Assembly (NCBI GenBank): GCA_947359465.1
Contig: OX375880.1
Location: 19,854,714-19,918,713, forward strand
From: Metellina segmentata
Taxonomy: Eukaryota > Arthropoda > Arachnida > Araneae > Tetragnathidae
Reading direction: 5' to 3'
Length of the DNA stretch: 64,000 bases
Shown: positions 1 to 10,817 of the stretch, piece after piece
How the letters are laid out: each line of letters begins with the position of its first letter
Position numbering within the stretch: the stretch's first letter is position 1
Made by a program: the position numbers and the translations under genes
The notes under the pieces: model-generated
What the model saw: the letters and a program-made list of their open reading frames with translations, nothing else
What the model was told of the DNA's origin: nothing
Databases searched by the model: none

Positions 1-834
1 ATTTAGGGCCGAACTTTGGGCCCTTGTAGGTGTCGCACCCCTTGCAATACGACGACATGACTTCGACGACTTTTACGCAGTCAGCCCTGATCAAAGTACA
101 TACACCGACAAGAGATGTATAACCGCGGGTTTTCCATGTCCCATCACCACTAACTGCAATAGAATTTACGGTGCCGTCAATGATTTTTTCTTCCACAGCA
201 GCTTTCCTCGTCAATGCATTTGCGAGCACCTCACTCACGTCTGCAATTTTTGAATTAATCTTGTCGTACGCCTTCTGAGACATGGGCTTTGGCAAACACA
301 TGCCGAAGCCCATGTCTCAGAACACAAGCACACAACTTGAACAAAATGTCTCGAGTGAAGATAACCCTTGGCCTATAAATCTCATGGCCAACACTGACCG
401 CCTGTTCACTTCTGGTACATTTTTTTTGTGTCCAATCAATTCACAGGAATTGAAATTCTGTTGAACTGTGCACTGTCTACAAACTAAAATAAATTTTGAA
501 GACAATCCAATAGTGGATTTCTCAATAATCTTAACATTCCCATGGCACACAGAGCAACATATATCTTTTTCTAGTTTTGTGAGAACAATAAATAAATATC
601 CACTAATCTGTAGCCATGAAATTCAACGCAAACATCGTTTTCCAATGACTGCGAAACATTGTGTGCAGTCGGCAACTTTCTAGCAGCTGCACTTTTGTTT
701 GGCGAAAGATTTTTAAAAATAACTTGGCCAATTTGAGACTTAGATTTCTTCAAGAATTTATTTCCTTGAAATCTTTTTTCTTCTTCGGTCTCTTTCCGGA
801 CGATCGTTTTGGCCGATTTTCCATATTTGAACAC
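1..834 (-). pseudogene. MULE (Mutator-like) transposase, N-terminal part, broken
   Basis: The minus-strand translation resembles the Mutator-like transposases common in arthropod genomes. In order it shows a basic, lysine-rich N-terminus (834 to about 585), a cysteine-containing segment with CCSVCHGN near 545-560, the conserved stretch ending FIGQGLSSLETFC near 355, and then, running off the left edge, a catalytic-type block with AVSGDGTW and SYCKGCDTYKGP. The SGDGTW aspartate is a plausible first DDE residue. The frame is broken twice: a frameshift near 575-590 separates the N-terminal part from the cysteine segment, and a TGA stop at about 317-319 interrupts the conserved core. The stop lies in a local palindrome at 274-321. 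Downstream of it the same frame is open to position 1. Family assignment is recognition, not a search. The C-terminal half is outside the window. Confidence 0.7.
274..321. repeat. 48-bp palindrome inside the MULE reading frame
   Basis: The arms 274-294 and 301-321 are reverse complements over 21 bases with one mismatch, around a 6-base loop. The palindrome adds about 16 codons between the ETFC and LPKPMSQ parts of the transposase and brings in the stop codon. It looks like a templated inverted copy of the adjacent coding sequence. Confidence 0.8.
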
Positions 835-843
835 TTTTTATAA

Positions 844-1650
844 CAGATGAAAAAAAGTGGAAATTCAAAATCGCAAAGTAATAAACAAACAAGGGAAGAA
901 AAAATAGAAGTTGAGTTGTTATTATACTACTCATTCACAAGATTATTTTGATATTAAGTGTGGCTGTTCTGCTAAAAGAATTCATCTAGAGAAGAATGTT
1001 TTAGAAATGCTCTCCCAGCTGTCAAAAGTTGGGAGCGGCAGTGGCAAGTTTTTGTTTACTTTTCAACAGAGTTGTTTTATTCTTTTCTCGATAACTCCGG
1101 AAGTTTTGGGAGTATCGTTAAACTTTTAGTACCAAAATGTTCAGAAAAGACGGGGCTTCCACATATATTTTTTTCAAGAAATCGAAAATTTTGAGATTTA
1201 AGGGTCCTGAGACCCCTTAAGGTTTTTTTTTCTTCCCCGACAAAAAATGCAAGTAATCCCGAATCCGGAAAAGTCCAAAATAAGGAATGGCTCAGGTCCG
1301 GAGGATTCCGGATTTTAGACTATACTCTAATTAGATTAATCAAGGTACACATTTGCAACTGTAAGGCAGAAATACATTTTCCAGAAGGCACATTGCTGCA
1401 TTATAGCATTTCTATCGAGATCAGCATTTTTCTAACCAGAACTAATAATTTCCTATTAAAGGTGTTATCAAAACAAATTTTTTCGTAATACGGAAAACTA
1501 TTGATAGTATGATAGTGCACATAGCAATACTATAGTAAATTTAATTTCTCCAACATGTTTCTGCAGCATATAAACATTCAATATAAATATATTTTAAAAC
1601 ATTGCGTTAAGTCAGTATTCATGAGCAAGTCGAAAACTGATACATTCAAT
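844..1650. other. AT-rich DNA without a recognisable gene
   Basis: No open frame with protein-like composition is seen. A small hairpin, AAGGGTCCTGAGACCCCTT, lies near 1200. A CCGGA-rich patch lies near 1265-1315. The stretch may be the untranslated end of the MULE at 1-834, but no terminal repeat was identified. Confidence 0.4.
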
Positions 1651-1658
1651 GTTACACT

Positions 1659-2454
1659 CATGGCCGGATTTAAGTGTATGCCGCCTATAGGCTAAAGTCC
1701 ATTTGCCGCCCCCTCTATAGTTCATATTTGCTTAATACATGTGTTTTGTACAAGAAAATGATAGAGTTCATTGGTGGTTTCATCTTTTTTAAACATAAAG
1801 TTTTTTTGTTTGTTTCAGAACACGTTCTTGTTCTTGAAGTTTCAGTTTTGTTCGTTTTTTGTATTCACGCTACTGAGTCTCTTCCTATCGTCACTCATAG
1901 TAGCTAGTATGGAGTAGTTTACTTGTGAAAAACTGTACGTTATGTATTGGAATACTCTAAACTATAAGGCAAAATCGTAACGAACAACACGTAACACGCC
2001 TGTCTCAACACAATCATCAGCGATCCCGTTGTGCACACAGATAGACAAGAAAGACAGCGTCAGACTCAGACAGACTAGACTGATACTACACTACTGACAG
2101 CGGAGCCACTGGGCCTTCCACCAACAGTGTTACCAGAACGGCTACAGTGTTGTCAGATCGAATCGCTGAGCTTATGCCAGTGTTGTCGAACCAAATTAGA
2201 TTGCACAACAAGAAAGTTATAATACATTATTACGTGCTGTGAATTTGTATTATGTTATAGTTTTAGAAAGTAGGCTATGTAGAAGGACTAAAATATATTT
2301 TTAAGTTACATGTATTCTTAAATTCGTACGAAAAATATTATTAACGTCTGAAATACTTCATTTCAACTTTTGAATAAATTGCTAAACTGCCGCCCCTGAA
2401 AAATTTGCCGCTCTAGGCTGCAGCCTACTTAGCCTATTTAGAAATATGGCCCTG
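1659..2454. mobile_element. Non-autonomous hAT-like element (796 bp)
   Basis: The element is bounded by a perfect 8-bp direct repeat GTTACACT (1651-1658 and 2455-2462), the hallmark of hAT insertion. The left end CATGGCCGGATTTAAG and the reverse complement of the right end, CAGGGCCATATTT, are imperfect terminal inverted repeats of the CAGGGCCGG hAT type. Inner ends also match: CCGCCTATAGGC on the left and GCCGCTCTAGGC on the right. No transposase is encoded, so it would depend on a hAT enzyme supplied in trans. Confidence 0.8.
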
Positions 2455-2680
2455 GTTACACTTTGTGAAAATATTGCTTTCACTGCCAAACCAAATCCTC
2501 AGAACATTCATTTAGAGCTTCTTTTCCACTTAATCGAAGTCCTTTGATATAGCAAGGAACATTTATGGAACATGACATATTTCACTGAATTACATGCATT
2601 TCGATGACCGATATTTCGATATTTGTTAAAGTAATTCCTCATTGCCAGGACCGCTATCATGTCTTCACAGATTACTGGAT

Positions 2681-2800
2681 AACAAGGGGGCCCGCCCCCT
2701 GCTCGCTAAAGCTCGCCAACCCCCGGAGGATTGCTTCGCAATCCTCATTGGTTCGCTGCGCGAACCTATGCTCGCTTCGCTCACATCAATGAAGACATGT
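2681..2800 (+). repeat. GC-rich palindrome-studded repeat end
   Basis: This is an island of high GC in AT-rich DNA. It begins AAGGGGGCCCGCCCCCTGC and continues GCTCGCTAAAGCTCGCCAAC. It contains short perfect palindromes such as GGATTGCTTCGCAATCC and GGTTCGCTGCGCGAACC. An inverted relative lies at 9405-9480. It looks like the terminus of a DNA transposon, but the family is not identified. Confidence 0.5.
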
Positions 2801-3430
2801 GTCCTAGCAGAAGGGATTGTTTACAAAATATAATATTCCAAAAAAATGTTTTTCAAACCTAAATTTGCTGTACTATATAAAATATATATACAGTACCTCT
2901 GAATTTAGAAATCAAATAAAAACTTTGTGAGCAAATTTTGATTCGAAATGTGAGCGCTGCTTTGGAAATTGAATACCCATCATGTTTTTTTGTGTGTGTA
3001 CATTTCCCCAGCACTCGAACCACCCACGCTTTTTCATTGAGTTTGTTGCCGAAAGTTGTAGCGCAAGCGTCTTGTTGAACTATAATTGTTGGCCCTGAAA
3101 AGATCCTCCGCTTTCTTTAATTTCTATTATAAACTGCAACAGCTCAACTAAAATTAATTTTTTTACAATAAAATTTCGTCCGATAACGCTATAAATTCAA
3201 TTGATGCGCGAGGCTTTGTGGTAAACAAACAATCGTACAATGTTGCCAAAACGAGTTGACAAATAACGTCTTTTTTGCGTGCCACGTAAGAGAATTATAT
3301 ATATAGATATACGGTATGATATCATTGACCTTTCGTTTCTGGAGGTTTTTCTTGTATCTTTGATCTTTCCTTTCTTTGTTTTTCCTGAAAAGGTTCCGTT
3401 TATCTTCAAAAACTTGTCTCACTCTCGTCG
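2801..3430. other. Low-complexity AT-rich DNA, no gene seen
   Basis: No credible coding frame is present. The stretch holds AT-rich simple sequence (2870-2890, 3295-3312) and a C/T-rich run near 3340-3400. The short minus-strand frames across it are rich in K, R and N without domain character and are treated as chance. Confidence 0.4.
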
Positions 3431-3439
3431 GAGAGCACT

Positions 3440-3770
3440 AACTCTTCGTAGTGAGTGATCTCCAATGTCTTCAGTTGGCGTAGACTGGGAATGAAACTAG
3501 CATATTGACCTCGCCATCCGAACGTAGTTTACAATTATGTGGCTATTTCATTTAGAAATGGATTGCTCACCGTCGCCAATACCACATCGCAATGCTCCAA
3601 TGCGACGTTAATTAAATTACCAAAAAAAAAACCTAGGGAATGAGTTTAAAACGATAGAGATGTCCATGGATTGTTCCCTTCGTAATTGATTCCGGATTAA
3701 TAGCCCGCTTTTTTTTTAATGCGACGCTGATTCGACTATCTACCTACTTACCTATGCACCTGAAATCTCG
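3440..3770 (+). repeat. Diverged SINE fragments (family A body and tail)
   Basis: Two degenerate plus-strand pieces of the common SINE are present. The stretch 3460-3624 ends with CAATGCGACGTTAATTAAAT and TACC, and 3660-3760 holds GATTCCGGATTAATAGCCCG followed by another GCGACG block. They are older than the copies at 26193 and 38186. Confidence 0.5.
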
Positions 3771-4039
3771 CCACGAAGCGAAAATCGGTGCTGTGCTTTT
3801 TTTTTTATCTGATAACCTGTTCCTGATAAGATACTCGAGGACTGGGTACAGGGTAATAGTGTTGGTTATCTTCAACTCTTCTCGTAAAATGCACTGGAAT
3901 TGTGGATCGGCCATTTTCTTCGCTGAGTTCTGAGTTCCAAAGAGAAAAACCTTTTAGCGCTTTATGTCGGTAAGTATCATGAATGTCTTGAAAATGTAAC
4001 TTTATACAGGTCTCACGGGTTCAGAACTTTGAAATGATG

Positions 4040-4290
4040 AAAGTAGTCGCTGATTCTTGATTTATGACATTATCGCTGTATGGTTCTTTAATGCCCCTTC
4101 TTGTGCTTTACAACCGTGCCAGCAACTTGCTAGTGTTAGACGTCCCAGGTTCAATTCCAACCCTGGATGTGTTTCTCTTCTGGGTCAGCGAAGCTTTCCT
4201 GCTGTTCTCGATGTTCTTTTACTTGACTTTCTTTGGTGGTAGCGGCTCTTGCGTCCTTAAAATCATATCAACTCAGACCAAACACCTGTA
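4040..4290 (+). repeat. Possible tRNA-derived repeat
   Basis: The stretch holds a B-box-like GGTTCAATTCC (about 4148-4158) inside a self-complementary T-arm-like segment, with an upstream part that could be a decayed anticodon region. No intact cloverleaf can be drawn. It is most likely a degenerate SINE head. Confidence 0.25.
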
Positions 4291-4455
4291 ATGCTACCAT
4301 TTTTCGTACTCAATCCTTGCTAGTGTCGATCGAATGGTCGTTGCATGCTGGCGGACAAGATGAAAAACTTTAGTCGGTACTCTTTGTGTGCTTATGTTGA
4401 AAAATAATAATTTGTGTGAAAAAAATAGTTTTGACGATTTTTTATCGGTGATTAG

Positions 4456-6804
4456 TAGGGCTCGGATTTTGCATATTTTGCATATCTTCTTTTTAACCCC
4501 TAATGTTGATATAAATATGTATTGAGTGCTTTTTTACCAATTTGCAACAAAAAAAAAAACACGAAATTTTTTTTTGCATGTTTTTGCATATTTGGGACTA
4601 TTTTGCATATTTGGGGTTCTTTGCATGTTTTGTGCATATATGAACAATTTTTTATTACTCATTTATAAAATTTTCCATTTTCAAACATTTTTACAAACTT
4701 TTACATTTTACTTCAAAAAAGTTTTTTTAAAGACTTTTGCTATGTGCGTTTGAAAAGATTTTCAGAAGCAAAACACATTTGGGTTGTTTGGCCTGGCCTT
4801 TTCTTGTTTAGCCAAAAATGTATAGATATAAGAGGAAGAGAAAGATAGTAATGAAAGCATAAGCACATGAAGCAAAACATATTGCTTAGTTCTATAATAA
4901 TCGAATTGCAACGGAAACTCTCAGTCTGCAAGCTACTTTGATCAACACAAATAAACTGCGACTCACAAACAAAGAGTGAAAAGGGCTCGAAATGTTAAGC
5001 ATCTTAAACTTTGACCCGATGAAAGGCTGTTGAAGTCAGAGTCTCAACCGTCGGAAAAGAACCAGATGTTCCAAGATCTCTGCGAAGCAATGTTGAAATC
5101 AAATATTGCTCTTAATAAGTTGGATAATGAACATTTTAGAGCCTTTTTGAAGAAATACGCAGGCAAATTAATTCCCCATGAATCCACACTTAGGAAATAT
5201 TACATTACGCCAGTGTACGAGAAGGTGATCAAAAGGATACAAAATGAGATAGGTGATTCCATCATCTGGATGTCAATTGATGAAACGACTGATCCTTGCG
5301 GGCGATATGTAGACCATGTAATAGTTGGGAAACTCAATTCAGAGGAAGCTGGACGTGGTCACCTAATTTTATGCAGAGTTGGAAAAAACTAATCACTCCA
5401 CGATCGCCATGACAGTGGGTGAAGCGATTAATATTTTGTGGGGGTTTCACGCGCAGCAGTATGGGGAGGAACGATTGTTGGCTTTTGTTACGGACAGTGC
5501 ACACTTCATGCTTAAGTCTGGAGAAGGCCTAAAAGTGTTTTATCCCAAGATGATTCACCTAACGTGCATGGCTCATGGTGTCCATCGCGTTGCAGAAGAG
5601 TTGAGGAATAGTCTACCTGATTTGAATAAATTAATATCTTCGACAAAAAAGGTATTTGTTAAGGCACCTAGCAGAGTAAGGGCTTTCAAAAATGCATATC
5701 CTAATATTCCTCTACCACTTAAACCAATAATCACAAGATGGGGCACGTAGATTTCTGCGGCTAATTATTTTGCTGAACATCACCAAAAATTGAAAGAAGT
5801 GATTGGAAGTTTTGATGATACCGGGAACCAAGCTATTGTGAAAGCAAAAGCTGCACTGAACAACTCTTCTGTGGTCCAAAATGTGACTTACGTCAGATCC
5901 AATTTTGGCAATTTTCCTGATTTAATTGCCACTCTGGAAAGTAGAGGAATGGATCTGTGTAATTCTGTGGCTCTAATCGATGACTTGATTACGAAAAGTA
6001 AAGAGTGGAACGGGCCCATCGGGGAAAGCACGAGGAAGAAGCTGGATGCGGTACTGAAAAGAAATCCTGAATGGAAGACTTCTCAGGCTGTGTCAAAGAT
6101 TTTGAATGGAAAGGTTGTACCAGAATGTGAGTTGACGGACCCTAAAGAAATACTATCTTACCGATTTCTCCCCACCGTCGCATGTGACGTGGAAATGACA
6201 TTCTCCTCATTGAAGAATGTTTTAAGTAACAATAAACGAAGTTTCAAGGTTGAAAACCTTGAAAAAACATTGACTGTTCAATGTAATTTCAATTAGTTGG
6301 AGGATGTTCAGGGACGTAACTAGACTAGTTTTCGCCCGGGAACACCTTCCCGACAACACCTTCCCGACAACACCTGTAATCGCCACCACACATTAATTCC
6401 ACAAATCCAAAATTTTTAAATTCTACAAAGATGGCAAGGACTTAATTTCAAAAGTAAATCGATTAATTTGCAGCAATGCACATGTCCCGTCTACCCACCT
6501 AGTTACATTCCGGAGGAAATTTGAAATGCTTTAATTTTAATCTACATATTCCCCCAACGATGTAAGATTTATTAATTTGTTGCTTTGTATATTTTTTATT
6601 ACCTATAACTGCGGTGTAAAAATAAAATTGTGAATTAATTGAATGAAACTGTGGTTCAATTTCACGTTATTCTATTCACTACCCCTTTTTGTAAGAATTA
6701 ATATATTTTTTTACAATTTCGCATATTTGGGGAGTTTAGTGCATATTTTGTGATTTTGAAATGCATATTTCAGGTCATATTTTTGCATATCGATCCGAGC
6801 CCTA
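4456..6804 (+). mobile_element. hAT transposon (2,349 bp) with 8-bp target duplication
   Basis: The element is flanked by a perfect 8-bp direct repeat GTGATTAG (4448-4455 and 6805-6812). Its ends are perfect 12-bp inverted repeats, TAGGGCTCGGAT at 4456-4467 and the complement at 6793-6804. Just inside both ends are many copies of TTTGCATAT-type motifs (4467-4490, 4575-4640, 6720-6790), probably subterminal transposase-binding sites. The internal reading frame is hAT-like but broken. The intact TSD and TIRs suggest fairly recent insertion. Confidence 0.93.
5030..6296 (+). pseudogene. hAT family transposase, broken
   Basis: The transposase lies in three open pieces: 5030-5392, 5379-5750 and 5790-6296. 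The first piece shifts frame to the second at an A-run near 5383-5388. The second and third are in the same frame, separated by a TAG at 5748-5750. Recognisable landmarks are IIWMSIDETTD (first catalytic Asp region), LAFVTDSAHFM (second Asp region), HLTCMAHGVHR (a CxxH-type motif), and near the C-terminus SYRFLPTVACDVEMTFSSLK, which matches the hAT dimerisation region. The N-terminal DNA-binding finger expected upstream is only weakly visible between about 4840 and 5030. It resembles the hAT group related to CGG-repeat-binding proteins (inference). Two lesions mean no active enzyme. Confidence 0.85.
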
Positions 6805-7022
6805 GTGATTAGAACTAATCTAAAATGATGTTGACTATAAACGTATTTTTTTCAAGTCACTATTTGTAATTTAAAATTTTCATTTTGTTTTTTAAAAAGT
6901 AATATTAAAGATAAAATAACTTGGAAGACAATTGCTTCATTTCTTACTACGATGGAAGCTCGGCTGGAGGAGTATTGCATTAAGAACCAAAGGGACGCAA
7001 ATTCAAAAATTGGTTTAAATAC

Positions 7023-7235
7023 ATTTTTTGAGCCATTTTAATTCTGTCGTGGCCTAGTGCTTTCTCACGTTGGCGTGATGTAGAAATTTGAAGAGTTGGG
7101 AGCCAGCTAGGTTATTGATCTTTAATCAAAGTGTGGAGGTTTTGGCCTCGGATCTTTCCCATCGGGAAGGACCTCATCGTCACTAATAGCACGCTGTGTT
7201 GCTCCAATGCGACGTTGATTCAACTACCGACCGTA
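7023..7235 (+). repeat. SINE family A, diverged 5'-truncated copy
   Basis: The stretch starts at TCTGTCGTGGCC, continues through GGGAGCCAGCTAGG and CGGATCTTTCCC, and ends GTTGCTCCAATGCGACGTTG. It is the body and tail of the common SINE without its tRNA-like head. Confidence 0.6.
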
Positions 7236-7464
7236 AGTAAAATATTATAACTTTATATCGCATTAACTACATTGTAAACTGCATTGCATTACTTCAATGG
7301 AAAAAGCAAGGGAACTTTGGTTTCTGTTATGTTCTCTAAAATGTGTTCTTCATATTTTTTTCCTGTATTTCTGTAAATTTAATAACCTTTTTAAATAACC
7401 TTTTTCGTGTAAAAAATGAACAACTTTGTATATTGGCTATTCGTCATCGAAAAATCAAAATGTA

Positions 7465-7676
7465 ACAAACTTTACATATCTTCAGTCTTACATTTGAATT
7501 GTATTGCTTGGAGAGTGGGGTGCCAGCTCAGGTGTTGCTTCGTCATCTGACCGTGGTTCAAATTTACGAGATGTTGTCCTCGGTTCTTTCCTTTAAGGGA
7601 CTGATCCCGGACCGTCGTCAATAGCCCGTTGTGTAGTTCTGGTATAACGTTAACTAAAATTGTCATTACCATTGAA
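7465..7676 (+). repeat. SINE family A, 5'-truncated copy
   Basis: A plus-strand body segment (GGAGAGTGGGGTGCCAGC, GACCGTGGTTC, GATCCCGGACCGTCGTCAA) ends in the tail GTTAACTAAAATTGTCATTA. The short minus-strand frame here belongs to the repeat and is not a gene. Confidence 0.75.
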
Positions 7677-7980
7677 TTTTATTTGCTTGGTTGGTTAAAA
7701 AAGCTACCTGTTGATACCTGGTTTATTCTTAATGGGAATTGCAATTGGTCCAAGAACTTCACATTGAGAGATAGTACAATATCAAAATGGCTTCAAAGTT
7801 TAACTTGAAATGGAATATTAAATTGTAGCGATTTATTGTTAATCTTTTAAAACCGTAAACAAATGGTAGTATGATTTAAATCAAAAGTAAAGAATAACCA
7901 ACGAACCACATCCTAACTAATATTCTTCTTGCTCGATTCGAATCTAATCGGGGAAGTTAACTTACGTCTCACAGGAGCGA
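7677..7980. other. AT-rich DNA, no gene seen
   Basis: No repeat boundary or coding signal was recognised. Confidence 0.35.
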
Positions 7981-7984
7981 CTCA

Positions 7985-8248
7985 ACGACCTATTAGTTAT
8001 GTACCAGTATCTATCACGAAGGGAAAGATCCGAGAACAACTCGCCATTTTGAACCACAGTTTAAACACATGATCTGGCACCCCACTCTCTAAGCTCCCAC
8101 ACCACAACTCGAGGTCGTTTGAAGCCACGACAGATTTACAGTACGCCAGCCGTTTCGTAAAGGACAGTTTTGGTTGAATCTGGAATCGAACTGGTAACCT
8201 TCTTGTTGCTAATCCGTTACTCTTCCAACTGGGTTCTGTCGCTGCCCT
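7985..8248 (-). repeat. SINE, minus strand, variant tRNA-like head
   Basis: On the minus strand the head reads CAGTTGGAAGAGTAACGG followed by the B-box-like CCAGTTCGATTCC (about 8188-8200), then a diverged family A body with GAGAGTGGGGTGCCAG. The head resembles that of the copies at 53339 and 38776 more than the common head. Confidence 0.55.
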
Positions 8249-8249
8249 A

Positions 8250-8714
8250 AATAATCAGGGTAGAATTTCGTGAAACGTGGAATTAGTTTAACCATCCACT
8301 CCTTCTTTAATGACTGTCAAAATAACGCATTCATTGAGCAGCACAATATTCTAATCCCTATATATTAAAAAAACGTTGACGCTGACGCAGGATTGAAAAC
8401 TGTGTTGTTTAGCTCGATTCTTAGACGGTTTCCCGAGAAAGTACTGATCGGAAAAAAACGAAATTAACATGGTTTGTGTTTCATCATATTCCCTGGACAA
8501 TTATTAAGATTTTTTTCTAATGCGGCTATTAGTTTAGGGTTTATTAAGTGTCCAAATTGAAAAAGCGAAATTTCTTCCGCGAGTGAACAAAACACATACA
8601 AATTTTCAGTCTTCAGCCGTGAGTTTTTTTAAGAGTACTTTTCAACGTACATTTTTGCAGCTCGTCGAGTTTTTCTTGAAATTTCAATTTGGTTCTTGAT
8701 AATATTTTTTTGAA
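8250..8714. other. AT-rich DNA, no gene seen
   Basis: The stretch contains no credible coding frame and no clear repeat boundary. A/T homopolymers are common. It runs into the degenerate tandem array that follows. Confidence 0.35.
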
Positions 8715-9295
8715 ATTCGGGAAAAATCGGGACATTTTTGTTACTTTTTTTTAAACTGAAGAATCTATATCTTATTACTATTGATTTTTAATTTTTAAAA
8801 CATCGCAGTATACCTCAGAATGTACTTTTTCTTACGGTACTGTTATTTTTGAAATCGGTTAATACTTAAATTAGATGCGATCAAAAGTTGGTCATACAAA
8901 ATTCGGAATGTTTGGATATTTTCGCTACTTTTTGTTAAAACCGTTACATCTACAGCAAAAACCATTATTTTTTTAATTTTAGAACATCACTGAATACATT
9001 ACATTACACTCTTTCTAATGGTACAATTATTTTTCAAATTGGTTAATAAATAAAATCGATGCAATTAAAAGTTTGTCATGCAATTTTCGGAACTTTCATA
9101 TCGTAATTTCCGATACAAAACTAAAACTGTTATATCTATATCGTATTACTATTAGTTTTTAATTTTGAAAATATCGCAAAATATCTCAGAATGTACTCTT
9201 TCTTACGGTACAATTATTTTTAAAATTGGATCATAAATAAATTCGATGCAATCAAAAATTGGTGACACAAATTTCGTATTTTTTATTTCGCGGAG
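8715..9295. repeat. Degenerate tandem repeat, about 185-bp unit, 3 copies
   Basis: A block with CAGAATGTACTTTTTCTTAC and GGTAC, followed by AAATTGG, GATGCAATCAAAA and AATTCGGAA, recurs at about 8817, 9002 and 9187. The copies are clearly diverged. They lie just inside the GC-rich terminus at 9405-9480 and may be subterminal repeats of the same element. Confidence 0.6.
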
Positions 9296-9404
9296 CAAAT
9301 TCCGCACGCATATGAGGGTTGGATTTTTTGAGTATCGGGTTTGCCAGATATAAAATTTATCGTAGTAACAATGGCCATAAAAACGATTTATTTTTATTTG
9401 GCGA

Positions 9405-9480
9405 GGAAAAAGGCTCGCTTTTATCCATCTGTTCTCAGACGGTTGGCGAGCGTAAGCGAGCAGGGGGCGGAGCCCCCTAG
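9405..9480 (-). repeat. GC-rich repeat end, inverted relative of 2681-2800
   Basis: On the minus strand it reads CTAGGGGGCTCCGCCCCCTG then CTCGCTTACGCTCGCCAACC, which matches the start of 2681-2800. The two blocks could be the ends of one 6.8-kb element or two separate fragments. Confidence 0.5.
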
Positions 9481-9505
9481 TTAAGTAAATTTTCCCCATT
9501 GAAAC

Positions 9506-10809
9506 TAGAAATGCGACATCAACAGCAAAACATCGATGTTTTTAAACATCGATGTTCAAAATTAAAACATCGATGGTGATAATACATCGACCCAAAAACA
9601 TCGATGTTTTTAAAATTCAGTGTATTTAAACTTTTCCCTCCCATTTCTTAAAACTGGTTTAGCAGCTAGTCATGCAACATCGACAGCAAAACATCGATGT
9701 TTTTAAAATTCAATGTATTTAAACTTTTTCCCCCCAATTCTTCAAATTGGTTTAGCAACTAGTCATGCAACATCGACAGCAAAACATCGATATTTTTAAA
9801 ATTCAGTGAATTTAAACTTTTTTCCCCCCATTTCTTAAAACTGGTTTAGCATCTAGTCATGCAACAACGACAGCAAAACATCGATGTTTTTAAAATTCAG
9901 TGAATTGAAACTTTTTCCCCATTTCTTAAAATTGGTTTAGCAACTAGTTATGCAACATCGACAGCAAAACATCGATGTTTTTAAAATTCAGTGAATTTAA
10001 ACTTTTTCCACACCATTTCTTAAAACTGGTTTAGCAACTAGTCATGCAACATCGACAGCAAAACATTGATGTTGTTGAAACTTCGATGTTCAAAATTAAA
10101 ATATCGATGTTGCTAATACATCGCATCAAAACCATCGATGTTTTTAAAATTCAGTGAATTTAAACTTTTTACCCTATTTCTTAAAACTGGTTTAGCAACT
10201 AGTCATGCAACATCGACAGCAAAACATCGATGTTTTTAAAATTCAGAGTGAATTTAAACTTTGTCCCCCCATTTCTTAAAACTGGTTTAGCAACTAGTCA
10301 TGCGACATCCCTAGCAAAACATCGATGTTTTGAAACATCAATGTTCAAAATTAAAACATCGATGTTGATAATACATCGCCCCCAAACCATCGATGTTTTT
10401 AAAATTCAGTGTATTTAAACTTTTTCCCCCCAGTTCTTAAAACTGGTTTAGCAACTAGTGATGCGACATCGGCTGCAATGCATCGATGTTTTTATAAAAC
10501 ATCAATGTTTTGAAAACATCGACATCGATGTCGCATCCCTACTTTTCAGGTCATTCACTCTTGGCCACTTTGGTCTATAAGTATGTTCAATTTGCTGATT
10601 ATAAAAATTATGCTACTTTGTTAATTTTAAAATTTTTATAACGATACTTTTTTCATTTAAAAATAAAACATGGACAACGTAAAAACATCGACAAGTATAA
10701 ACTTCGATCTTACAAAAACATCGAATGCAATACATCGATGTTAAAAACATCGATGTTTTTTAAAAAACATCGATGTTTTGAAAACATCGACATCGATGTC
10801 GCATCCCTA
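9506..10809. mobile_element. Non-autonomous hAT-like element (1,304 bp) filled with minisatellite
   Basis: A perfect 8-bp direct repeat ATTGAAAC (9498-9505 and 10810-10817) flanks the element. The left end is TAGAAATGCGACATC and the right end is GATGTCGCATCCCTA, giving imperfect hAT-type inverted repeats. The inside is built of about eight tandem copies of a unit near 93-100 bp carrying ACATCGATGTTTTTAAAATT and TTAAAACTGGTTTAGCAACT (TGGTTT at 9655, 9748, 9842, 9933, 10027, 10188, 10283 and 10444). A second right-end-like sequence lies at 10522-10541, so the structure may be nested or extended. No transposase is encoded. Confidence 0.85.
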
Positions 10810-10817
10810 ATTGAAAC

